NCBI GenBank assembly: GCA_017852795.1
Contig: JAFMKU010000010.1
Span: 1 to 51,888 of the forward strand
Source of the DNA: Candidatus Neomicrothrix sp.
GTDB lineage: Bacteria > Actinomycetota > Acidimicrobiia > Acidimicrobiales > Aldehydirespiratoraceae
Reading direction: 5' to 3'
Length of the DNA: 51,888 bases
The position numbers were made by a program, and so were the translations under genes. The notes under the pieces were generated by a model that made no database searches, was not told the DNA's origin, and saw only the letters and a list, made by a program, of their open reading frames with translations. Shown piece by piece: positions 32,328 through 39,337 of this stretch; within the stretch, counting starts at the first letter, position 1, and each line of letters starts with the position of its first letter.

Positions 32328-32349
32328 TACACTTCTCACTCTCAGGAGG
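32328..32349 (+). promoter_or_regulatory. -10 box TACACT and Shine-Dalgarno of the DoxX gene
   Basis: TACACT at 32328-32333 predicts a short leader, and AGGAGG at 32344-32349 sits 7 nt before ATG 32357. One of the few genes here with a strong Shine-Dalgarno sequence. Confidence 0.5.
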
Positions 32350-32356
32350 AACTGTC

Positions 32357-32902
32357 ATGTTTGCTCAACTTTTTGCCGGTGAATTCGTTGCCGATGCCGA
32401 TGCCGCCAGTCTCGGAGTGCTGGTGCTGCGGGTCTGTGCTGGCCTCGCCATGGCCTCACACGGATGGGCGAAATTCACCAAAGGTGGCAAGATCGCCGGC
32501 ACCGCCGGATGGTTCGATTCGATGGGGATGCGTCCCGGCCGGTTCCATGCCCGCCTCGCCGCCTCCACGGAACTCGGCGCCGGGCTGCTGTTGGCGGTCG
32601 GCCTGTTTGTACCCCTAGCCGCACTGGCGTTTGTGGCGCTCATGTTCGTGGCCGGTTACACCGTGCATCGCCCCAACGGGTTTTTCAGCGTCAACAACGG
32701 CTACGAGCTCAACGTGATCTTCGCGGTGCTGGCCGTTGGGGTCGCCACCGTCGGCGCTGGTCGCTACTCCATCGACTCCCAGTTGGGTCTCATTGAAGAT
32801 TTCGACGGCTGGGTTGGTCTGGTCATCGCAGCCGTCGGTGGCGTTGGTGCGGCAGTCACCCAACTTGCGGTGTTCTACCGGCCACCAGCCGACCAGGCCT
32901 AG
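32357..32902 (+). CDS. DoxX family membrane protein
   Basis: 181 aa with four hydrophobic helices. The DoxX signature starts with VLVLRVCAGLAMASHGWAKF (split: LRVCAGLAMASHGWAK) near residue 25, then GMRPGRFHARLAASTELGAGLLL, GYTVHRPNGFF and a C-terminal helix pair. Members act in membrane redox processes or as quinone or thiol-related partners; in mycobacteria DoxX joins superoxide dismutase and a thiol oxidoreductase. No such partner lies here. Start ATG 32357 is chosen for AGGAGG at 7 nt; longer upstream frame would enter the divergent thiolase-like gene. Confidence 0.85.
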   Translation: MFAQLFAGEFVADADAASLGVLVLRVCAGLAMASHGWAKFTKGGKIAGTAGWFDSMGMRPGRFHARLAASTELGAGLLLAVGLFVPLAALAFVALMFVAGYTVHRPNGFFSVNNGYELNVIFAVLAVGVATVGAGRYSIDSQLGLIEDFDGWVGLVIAAVGGVGAAVTQLAVFYRPPADQA

Positions 32903-33016
32903 CCGCTGATCCCCAGCCGATTCACCGCAACCGACGAAAGCCGTTCGCTACCGATCGACCTGATCGGGTATCGCCAAATCTTCAGAACCTTCAGCAGGCC
33001 GCCCGCCTTGTTTGAA

Positions 33017-33907
33017 TCAGTCGGAGTAGATGATGTCGAGCGTGCCTTCTTCGAACCGACCGATCGACGGGTCGACGTAGGCCTCGCCGTGGTAGTTCGC
33101 GACCGCCTGGGCTTCAAGGTCAAGGATCGCAGTGTTCACGACACCGCTGCGCTGATCGGAAAGGGCCTTCGCGAGGTCCATCGGGTCGGCGTTGGGATGG
33201 TTCTCCACCGTGGCGGGTCCGACGCTTTCGATTTCGATCAGGTGCCAACCGAAATCGGTCTGGACCGGCCCAACCACGTCACCGGCTGATCCGGCGTGGG
33301 CCACTGCCTCAAATTCGGCCACAAACGACCCTTCCGAGGTGCACCCGAGGTCACCGCCGCTGGGTCCGCTCGGCCCCGTAGACAATTCGATCGCCAAATC
33401 AGCGAACGCTTCACCGGCGTTGTACCGGTCGAGTGCCGCTTGTGCTTCTTCTTCGGTTTCGACCAGGAGATGGTTGGAACACAGGTAGTTCGGTGGGTCA
33501 AGTTCGTCGAGTCCCGTGATTTCGTTCTCGGACCAGCGGTTCACCGTGTAACTCAGCGCGAACGCCTCAAGCAGGTTGGCGTATTCGGTGTCGTTATTGT
33601 CGGCGTCTTGTTCACCGATCAGCGTCTTGGCGTTGTCGAGGTCTTCGCTCGACACCGGATAGCCGCGTTCAAGCAGTTCTCGTTCTACCGCCCGACCGGT
33701 CAACCATGTAGTGACGATCTGGGCGACTCGTTCCGGAACCGTGTTGTCTCCGTCGGGGAGCAGATCGTTGAGCTGACCCTGAGTCATTTCCGAGTCACCG
33801 AACGACGCTACGACCGTGTTGTCGTCGGCGCTGGAACCGCACGACGCGCCCAGCAGAGCAACGAGCAGTACCAGCGAGGAGAGGCGAAGTGCACAAAGTC
33901 GGTTCAC
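33017..33907 (-). CDS. Parvulin-type (SurA/PrsA-like) peptidyl-prolyl isomerase lipoprotein
   Basis: 296 aa. Signal peptide residues 1-22 end in a lipobox LLGASC, so the mature protein is tethered by Cys23 on the outer face of the membrane. Residues about 30-130 resemble the SurA N-terminal chaperone region (VPERVAQIVTTWLTGRAVERELLERG). A parvulin domain follows: CSNHLLVETEEEAQAALDR, FADLAIELSTGPSGPSGGDLG, and TDFGWHLIEI near residue 222. It should help fold exported proteins, complementing the cyclophilins at 7-8.7 kb. GTG 33907 has TAGCCT 9 nt upstream, overlapping the opposite-strand box of the yqeC-like gene. Confidence 0.88.
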   Translation of the reverse strand: MNRLCALRLSSLVLLVALLGASCGSSADDNTVVASFGDSEMTQGQLNDLLPDGDNTVPERVAQIVTTWLTGRAVERELLERGYPVSSEDLDNAKTLIGEQDADNNDTEYANLLEAFALSYTVNRWSENEITGLDELDPPNYLCSNHLLVETEEEAQAALDRYNAGEAFADLAIELSTGPSGPSGGDLGCTSEGSFVAEFEAVAHAGSAGDVVGPVQTDFGWHLIEIESVGPATVENHPNADPMDLAKALSDQRSGVVNTAILDLEAQAVANYHGEAYVDPSIGRFEEGTLDIIYSD

Positions 33908-33916
33908 GAAGGGTGA

Positions 33917-33926
33917 AGGCTAACGT
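33917..33926. promoter_or_regulatory. Bidirectional promoter: overlapping -10 boxes TAGCCT (-) and TAACGT (+)
   Basis: The ten bases AGGCTAACGT contain TAGCCT on the minus strand (33917-33922, 9 nt before GTG 33907) and TAACGT on the plus strand (33921-33926). The two boxes share the central TA. The plus box ends 7 nt before ATG 33934, which opens a 22-codon frame overlapping the yqeC-like start. Confidence 0.45.
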
Positions 33927-33933
33927 GATCGAG

Positions 33934-34002
33934 ATGGCGAACCTGCCCCCAGCGACAGCCCCCACGTTCGGGCGGGCAACACCTCACCATGCAGTGGGCT
34001 GA
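33934..34002 (+). CDS. Candidate leaderless 22-codon leader peptide before the yqeC-like gene
   Basis: ATG 33934 is at the leaderless distance (7 nt) from TAACGT and opens 22 codons ending with TGA at 34000-34002, 11 nt inside the yqeC-like gene in another frame. The peptide begins MANLPP and ends HHAVG. Translation could bring ribosomes to ATG 33989, which has no Shine-Dalgarno sequence. It is speculative; coding potential is too short to judge. Confidence 0.3.
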   Translation: MANLPPATAPTFGRATPHHAVG

Positions 34003-34699
34003 TCTCGGACCGGCCTTGGGGCTCAGCCGCCAAGAATTGGTCAGCTTCGTCGGGGGCGGAGGCAAAACCAGTGCCGTGTTCGCACTCGCCGAGCATCGTT
34101 CGGGCCGTCGGATCGTCACGACCACCACCAAGATGGGTCGGGAACGAACCGGAGGGCTTCCGGTGCTGCTCAATCCCTCCGATCAGGACATTGCTGCCGG
34201 GTTGGAGACCAATCCTGCGCTGCTGGTGTGGGGGGCCGTAGACGAACACCGCGCGGTGGGGGTTTCCACCGCCGATTGTGACCGCTGGATGCACCTGGCC
34301 GACACGGTGGCGGTAGAAGCCGACGGGTCTCGCCGGCGTCCGTTCAAAGCCCCGGCCGCCTACGAACCGGTCATTCCGGCGGCCACCACCACCCTGGTGG
34401 CCTGTGTCGGGTTAGCTGCGGTCAACGCGCCGATCGCTGAGGGCTGTCATCGCCCCGAATTGGTTGCGGGTCTTCTGGGTTGCGACGAAGCGGACCGGTT
34501 GACCGCCGAACGGTTAGTGACCGTGCTGCTGTCTGATCAGGGTTCGCGGCGCGAATGCCCCGACCATGCTCGCTTCGCGGTGTTGTTGAACCGTTGCACC
34601 CCCGAACGTCAAACCTTGGCTGACGAGGTTCGCGAACGGATAGCAACAGCCGACCCGGCGGTGACCACGGTGGTCATCGACGAAATGCCGCCGGGTTAG
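33989..34699 (+). CDS. YqeC-like putative selenium-dependent hydroxylase accessory protein
   Basis: 236 aa P-loop protein. VGGGGKTS (residues 21-28) is the nucleotide-binding loop, followed by TTTTKMG, and EADGSRRRPFKAP near residue 108 is the family's Walker B-like signature. YqeC proteins accompany selenium-dependent molybdenum hydroxylases, where they are thought to act in labile selenium cofactor formation. No hydroxylase, SelD or YqeB is in this window, so its role here is open. ATG 33989 lacks a Shine-Dalgarno sequence; a leader peptide frame overlaps it. Its stop shares TTAG with the convergent EamA gene. Confidence 0.8.
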   Translation: MQWADLGPALGLSRQELVSFVGGGGKTSAVFALAEHRSGRRIVTTTTKMGRERTGGLPVLLNPSDQDIAAGLETNPALLVWGAVDEHRAVGVSTADCDRWMHLADTVAVEADGSRRRPFKAPAAYEPVIPAATTTLVACVGLAAVNAPIAEGCHRPELVAGLLGCDEADRLTAERLVTVLLSDQGSRRECPDHARFAVLLNRCTPERQTLADEVRERIATADPAVTTVVIDEMPPG

Positions 34700-35520
34700 G
34701 CCAGCACGATCGCCACGGTGCCGAACAACACGATGACCAACCCGACTACTTGGGCTCGGTTGACGGCATCGCCAAACAGCACCCGACCGGCCGCCACGCT
34801 GCTGGCCGGAAACAGCGATGCCGTGACCGACGTGGCCGCGGCGTTCACCGCGTAGCCGAGCAGCACAAACACCGAACTCAACGATCCGAACACTCCGGCC
34901 GCGATCGCCCATCCGGTGTAGCGGCGAGGTGGGAACACCGGCTGGTGTCGCAGCAGGGCAAAACCGGCGATGGTGACGAACGCGGCGAGGCGTTGGGCCA
35001 CGATCGGCCACTGCCCAGAGTCTTCGCTGATCTCGATCAGCAGCGCGCTCCCGATGCCGTACCCCAACCCGGCCCGAATCCCGATGGTGACACCGGCCCG
35101 AACGTTGCTCGCGGCACCGCCACCGATCGTGACAAACCCCAGACCAGTCAACACCAGTCCCGAGCCAAGAAACCCAAACGCCGACGGCACCCCATCGACG
35201 CTCGCCGCGTAACTAAACGGAAGCAGCACAAACAGCGCCGCCACGGTTGGCCCCATCACCGCCGACGACGACACTCGCAACCCGGTCAGGTAACTAGCCA
35301 ACCCGGCGCCGTACCCAACCCCGGAGAGCGCGCCGATCAGCAGATCTCGCGTCACCCACGAGCCTCCGATGGCAAGCGCCACAAACACTGTGGTTACCGC
35401 AGCCAAAAGGCTGGCGATCGCCGCGGCAGCAATCGCGCTGAACTCATCAGAGATACGGCGGGAGAAGATTTCGTTCCCGGTGATCGAGAACGCGCCGAGC
35501 AGTCCGAGGAGGGCACCCAT
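34696..35520 (-). CDS. EamA/DMT family transporter
   Basis: 274 aa with about ten hydrophobic helices in two EamA repeats: GALLGLLGAFSITGNEIFSRR opens the first, and GWAIAAGVFGSLSSVFVLLG lies in the second. Members export or import amino acids, nucleosides or other metabolites. The gene starts 3 bp after the dihydropyrimidinase stop on the same strand, so it is likely cotranscribed and may move a product or substrate of that enzyme. Its stop overlaps the yqeC-like stop. Substrate is not deducible. Confidence 0.82.
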   Translation of the reverse strand: MGALLGLLGAFSITGNEIFSRRISDEFSAIAAAAIASLLAAVTTVFVALAIGGSWVTRDLLIGALSGVGYGAGLASYLTGLRVSSSAVMGPTVAALFVLLPFSYAASVDGVPSAFGFLGSGLVLTGLGFVTIGGGAASNVRAGVTIGIRAGLGYGIGSALLIEISEDSGQWPIVAQRLAAFVTIAGFALLRHQPVFPPRRYTGWAIAAGVFGSLSSVFVLLGYAVNAAATSVTASLFPASSVAAGRVLFGDAVNRAQVVGLVIVLFGTVAIVLA

Positions 35521-35523
35521 GAT

Positions 35524-36930
35524 CTAGACGAAAAGGTCGGGGATGCCTCGTGGCAGGTACCGGCCGTGTCCGGGCCGTCCGACAAAGCTGCGGTTATCGA
35601 TCACCAGCGAGCCACGGCTCAGCACGGTCTGCACCTGCCCGGTGACTTCCAACCCTTCCCACACCGAACCATCAACGTTCATGTGGTGGGTCGCGGCGCT
35701 GAGGGTGTGGCGAACGGTCGGGTTGTACACGACGAGGTCGGCGTCGCTGCCGGGGGCGATCACTCCCTTTTGGGGGTACAGGCCAAACAGGCGCGCCGGG
35801 GTGGTCGAGCAGGTTTCGACCCATCGGGCCAGCCCCAGTTCCCCCTGAACAACCCCACTATGCAGCAGGTCCATGCGGTGCTCGATCGAACCAAGCCCGT
35901 TGGGGGTCTGCCGGAAATCGTCTTGGCCCAGCAGCTTTTCGTTGTCGCAGAACGGGCAATGGTCGGTTGACACCACCGCCAGATCGTCGTGGCGGAGGCC
36001 CTGCCAAAGGTCGGCATGATGGTCGTGGCTGCGCAGCGGTGGACTACAAACCGCGCGAAGCCCGTCGATCCCGGGCTGGTCGAGCTGCCCTTCGAGCGTC
36101 AGGTAAAGGTATTGCGGGCAGGTTTCGGCAAAGACGTTCTGGCCGCGGGAGCGGGCCCAGGCAACCTGTTCGAGAGCGTCGGAGGACGACAGGTGCACGA
36201 TGTAGAGCGGAGCGCCGGCGATTTCGGCCAGCGCCGAGGCCCGGTGCACGGCTTCGGCTTCGAGCCGGGCCGGGCGGGTACGGCCATGCCACACCGAGTC
36301 GGTTTGGCCGCGGTGGGCGGCCTGATCTCGGAGCACGTCGATCGCCAACCCGTTCTCGGCGTGCATCATCACCAACCCGCCGAGGTCAGCAGCTCGCTGC
36401 ATGGCCCGCAGAAGTTTGCCGTCGTCGTTGTACCAGACGCCCGGGTAGGCCATGAAGTACTTGAAGCTGGTGATCCCGTCCGCGATCAGGCTTTCCATCG
36501 CTTTGAGGGACTGGTCGTTGATGTCGCCCATCGCCAGATGGAAGCCGTAGTCGATCGCACACTGGCCGTCGGCTTCGCGGTGGCGTTGCTCGACGGCCTC
36601 GCCGACCCTCGTCCCGGCCGGTTGACCAACGAAATCAATGATGGTGGTGGTCCCACCCCAGGCCGCCGCCGCAGTGCCCGACGCGAAGCTGTCAGCCGAG
36701 GTCGCTTCAGGGGTCATTTCAAGCTGAAGGTGGACGTGGGCGTCAACCCCACCGGGCAGCACGTAACAGCCGGTGGCGTCGATGATTCGGTCAGCGGTTT
36801 GCGCAGCCGAAGCGGCCAATGCAGAACTCGGATCGAGTACCGCGCTGATCGTTTCGCCGTCGACGACAACGTCGGCCGGTGATGCCCCACTCGTGGACAC
36901 CACGGTTCCCCCTCGGACCAGTGTGGTCAT
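35524..36930 (-). CDS. Dihydropyrimidinase / D-hydantoinase
   Basis: 468 aa amidohydrolase. The metal site is readable: DAHVHLQ (His-x-His), FKYFMAYPG with the carbamylated Lys, MMHAENG and VHLSSSDAL with the two further His, and STDHCPF with the Asp. It opens six-membered dihydropyrimidines or five-membered hydantoins to N-carbamoyl amino acids without ATP. No carbamoylase is next to it; an EamA transporter follows by 3 bp. It is a different chemistry from the ATP-dependent HyuAB at 2-5.6 kb. ATG 36930 is selected over TTG 36936 since TAGGGT ends 6 nt before it and abuts the TTG. Confidence 0.88.
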   Translation of the reverse strand: MTTLVRGGTVVSTSGASPADVVVDGETISAVLDPSSALAASAAQTADRIIDATGCYVLPGGVDAHVHLQLEMTPEATSADSFASGTAAAAWGGTTTIIDFVGQPAGTRVGEAVEQRHREADGQCAIDYGFHLAMGDINDQSLKAMESLIADGITSFKYFMAYPGVWYNDDGKLLRAMQRAADLGGLVMMHAENGLAIDVLRDQAAHRGQTDSVWHGRTRPARLEAEAVHRASALAEIAGAPLYIVHLSSSDALEQVAWARSRGQNVFAETCPQYLYLTLEGQLDQPGIDGLRAVCSPPLRSHDHHADLWQGLRHDDLAVVSTDHCPFCDNEKLLGQDDFRQTPNGLGSIEHRMDLLHSGVVQGELGLARWVETCSTTPARLFGLYPQKGVIAPGSDADLVVYNPTVRHTLSAATHHMNVDGSVWEGLEVTGQVQTVLSRGSLVIDNRSFVGRPGHGRYLPRGIPDLFV

Positions 36931-36936
36931 CGCCAA

Positions 36937-36942
36937 ACCCTA
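36937..36942 (-). promoter_or_regulatory. -10 box TAGGGT for the dihydropyrimidinase
   Basis: TAGGGT ends 6 nt before ATG 36930. The in-frame TTG 36936 immediately follows the box and so cannot be a leaderless start. Confidence 0.55.
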
Positions 36943-37020
36943 GCCGCCTCCTTTGGTCTGCGGTGGGGGTTGGGGCAAGCTGCCTGTGTTGAATGCCGCG
37001 TGTGGTTCGGACTGTCGGGA

Positions 37021-37069
37021 TACCCTCTCTGGTCTCTGGACCGTCGTTTCTTGCACGGTTTCCAAGGAG
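37021..37069 (+). promoter_or_regulatory. Candidate -10 TACCCT and Shine-Dalgarno of the glycoconjugate operon
   Basis: TACCCT at 37021-37026 would start a leader of about 45 nt. AAGGAG at 37064-37069 lies 8 nt before ATG 37078. The Shine-Dalgarno sequence is clear, the promoter box is tentative. Confidence 0.4.
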
Positions 37070-37077
37070 TGCTGACC

Positions 37078-38277
37078 ATGGCCCAAGCTGAGAAACTGAA
37101 CGCTCCGGCGACAACGACCGGGCCACGTTGGTTCGACGGTCTCGACGGGTTGCGAGCCCTGGCCGCGTTTTTGATCGTGCTGCATCACGCCGGGTTCGCC
37201 AGCGGGTTGACGTTCACATCGGATTGGGTCGGTCCGTTCCTGGCTCGGATGGAGATTGGCGTCCCCGTCTTCTTTCTGCTGTCGGGCTTTCTTTTGTTCC
37301 GCCCGTTTGTCGCCGCGCAGTTCGCCGGCGAACGCCCATCAGATGTGGTTGGGTTCTGGCTCCGTCGTCTGGTTCGGATCTTTCCCGCCTACTGGCTGGC
37401 CTATTTCGTCCTGCTCGCGGTCGGCGCTATCAGCGTGGTGGGGATCGCCGGGTATCCCGCCAACGGTCTGCTGGCCCACATTTACCGTCCGCTGTGGGTG
37501 AAATCAGGCATCACCCAGTCGTGGAGCCTCGGTACCGAAATCAGCTTCTATCTGGTGCTTCCCGGGTTGGCGCTGATCGGTGCCCGGCTCGGCGCAGGCC
37601 GCAGCATCAACCGTCAAGCCATCCGTTTGCTGACGTTCTGTGCTGGTTTAGCGGCGCTGAGTTTGGTGTTCCGACTCGGTATGCACACGGTTTCTCCCTA
37701 CTGGGCCAATTCGTACGGCGCAGTTTCGCGACTCTGGTTGCCGTCGTATCTGGATGTGTTCGGAACGGGGATGGGCCTCGCCGTGTTGTCGGCGTGGGCT
37801 GAGCATCGGTCGCTGGTCGCCGGATATTTAGCGTCGATCACCCGTCGGGTCTGGCCCTGGTACCTCGCCGCATTGGTGATGTATTGGATGGTCTGCACCC
37901 AGCTCGAATTGGGGCGTGGTTTGGAGATGGGGACGTTCCCGATGGAGGTCGCCCGCCAGACGTTCTATCTCGGGGTTGCGCTGGCCATGGTGTTCCCGGT
38001 GATCTTTGCCGATCCTCAACGATCGTTGATTGTCCGCTTCTTCTGCCATCCGGTGATGGCCTTTCTGGGCAGCATTTCCTATGGCGTGTACCTCTGGCAT
38101 CAGGCATTTCTGACCTGGATCCGCCATATACTGGACTGGCCTGAGTTCCAAGCGAACTTCCTGGTGTTGGTGGCGGGGGCGTCGCTGGGTTCGGCGGCGG
38201 TGGCCTATGTCAGTTTCCGCTTGTTGGAGCAGCCCCTGATGGCCAAGGTGCGGCGATGGTTGGCGGCCCGGTCGTGA
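37078..38277 (+). CDS. Acyltransferase 3 family membrane protein (OafA/YrhL-like)
   Basis: 399 aa with ten or so membrane helices. The family signature GLDGLRALAAFLIVLHHAGF begins at about residue 20 and holds the Arg and the catalytic-region His; RRLVRIFPAYWLAYF follows, and WSLGTEISFYLVLPG and YGVYLWHQAFL are further conserved blocks. Members acylate sugars of surface glycans, lipids or antibiotics at the membrane. It is the first gene of a four-gene operon whose members overlap (GTGA, TGATG and 8 nt), so acylation and glycosyl transfer are likely steps on the same envelope molecule. ATG 37078 is chosen for AAGGAG at 8 nt. Confidence 0.88.
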   Translation: MAQAEKLNAPATTTGPRWFDGLDGLRALAAFLIVLHHAGFASGLTFTSDWVGPFLARMEIGVPVFFLLSGFLLFRPFVAAQFAGERPSDVVGFWLRRLVRIFPAYWLAYFVLLAVGAISVVGIAGYPANGLLAHIYRPLWVKSGITQSWSLGTEISFYLVLPGLALIGARLGAGRSINRQAIRLLTFCAGLAALSLVFRLGMHTVSPYWANSYGAVSRLWLPSYLDVFGTGMGLAVLSAWAEHRSLVAGYLASITRRVWPWYLAALVMYWMVCTQLELGRGLEMGTFPMEVARQTFYLGVALAMVFPVIFADPQRSLIVRFFCHPVMAFLGSISYGVYLWHQAFLTWIRHILDWPEFQANFLVLVAGASLGSAAVAYVSFRLLEQPLMAKVRRWLAARS

Positions 38278-38987
38278 GCCGAACGGTTGCTGTCATTCCG
38301 GCGTTTAACGAAGAAGCGGCGCTGCCGTCGCTGCTCAACGAGTTACGCGCCGTGGCCGGTTTAGTGCCGGTGGTCGTAGACGACGGCTCAACCGATTCGA
38401 CGGCCCAGGTCGCGCGGCAGGCCGGAGTCGCGGTGCTGCAACTCCCGTTTAACCTCGGTGTTGGTGGCGCAGTGCGGGCCGGGTTGTGTTGGGCAGTGGA
38501 GCGAGACGCCGAGCGGGTGCTGGTGATCGACGCCGACGGCCAACACAATCCATCCGATATTGATGCGCTGATCACCGCGGTCGATCAGGGGGCCGGCTTG
38601 GCGATTGGCAGCCGGTTTGCCGAAGGCGCCGGCGCCTACACCGTGGGATCGACGCGGCGTCGCGCCATGCGTCTGCTGAACGGCATTGTTCGTTCCACCA
38701 CCGGCGTCGCGGTCACCGATGCCACCTCCGGTTTTCGGGCCATGAACCGGACGGTTGCTGAGTTTCTGGCTCGGGAATACCCAGTGGAGTATCTGGCCGA
38801 CACCGTCGAGGTGGTGGTGATGGTTCACCGGGCCGGGTTCGACGTGGTTGAGGTCCCGGTTTCGATGCGTATCCGGGCTGGTGGTCTGCCATCGTCCCGG
38901 CGGTTCCGGCTGGCGTTCAACATGCTTCGCCTGCTGGTTGGCATTCTCGGAGGCGTGTTGTTTGGGCGAGGCCGGAGGAAAACCTGA
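38274..38987 (+). CDS. Family 2 glycosyltransferase (polyprenyl-phosphate sugar synthase-like)
   Basis: 237 aa. VIPAFNEEAALPSLL opens the GT-A fold; VVDDGSTDST binds the nucleotide; DADGQHNPSDI has the DxD-type metal site; TDATSGFRAMNR carries the acceptor region. There is one weak hydrophobic segment at the C-terminus (residues about 215-232). It resembles enzymes that load a sugar from a nucleotide donor onto polyprenyl phosphate, which would supply the GT39 membrane transferase at the end of this operon. GTG 38274 overlaps the upstream stop (GTGA). Confidence 0.87.
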   Translation: MSRTVAVIPAFNEEAALPSLLNELRAVAGLVPVVVDDGSTDSTAQVARQAGVAVLQLPFNLGVGGAVRAGLCWAVERDAERVLVIDADGQHNPSDIDALITAVDQGAGLAIGSRFAEGAGAYTVGSTRRRAMRLLNGIVRSTTGVAVTDATSGFRAMNRTVAEFLAREYPVEYLADTVEVVVMVHRAGFDVVEVPVSMRIRAGGLPSSRRFRLAFNMLRLLVGILGGVLFGRGRRKT

Positions 38988-39337
38988 TGAGTAATGCAGC
39001 ACAGGTGGGGGTGGCGTTGTGTGCGGTAGTGCTCACGCTGTGGACCCTTCGTCTGGTGGGGCAACGAAAGCTTCGATCCAAGTACGCCTTGTTGTGGTTG
39101 GTGGTGACGTCGCCGCTGGTTCCGCTGGCGTTCTTCCCGGGGATCGTCGACGCTGCCGGTGACGCGGTAGGGGTGGAGTACGCACCGGCGTTGCTTTTCG
39201 CCGCGGCCGATCTGTTGTTGTTGGCTATCGTCATCCACTATTCGTGGGAACTGAGCCGGGCTGAGGTTCGGTTGCGCCGGTTAGGTGAAGAAGTCGCGCT
39301 GCTGCGGGCCCGACTCGACGAGGTCGAACATGACTGA
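38987..39337 (+). CDS. DUF2304 membrane protein
   Basis: 116 aa. Three hydrophobic segments (residues about 4-22, 35-53 and 66-86) with RKLRSKYALLWLVV between the first two, the characteristic DUF2304 stretch, then an amphipathic charged tail (RLRRLGEEVALLRARLDEVE) that could form a coiled coil. DUF2304 genes repeatedly accompany polyprenyl-phosphate GT2 enzymes in envelope clusters, as here, and the protein may anchor or regulate the transferase. ATG overlaps the GT2 stop by one base (TGATG), and its stop overlaps the next gene by 8 nt. Confidence 0.83.
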   Translation: MSNAAQVGVALCAVVLTLWTLRLVGQRKLRSKYALLWLVVTSPLVPLAFFPGIVDAAGDAVGVEYAPALLFAAADLLLLAIVIHYSWELSRAEVRLRRLGEEVALLRARLDEVEHD

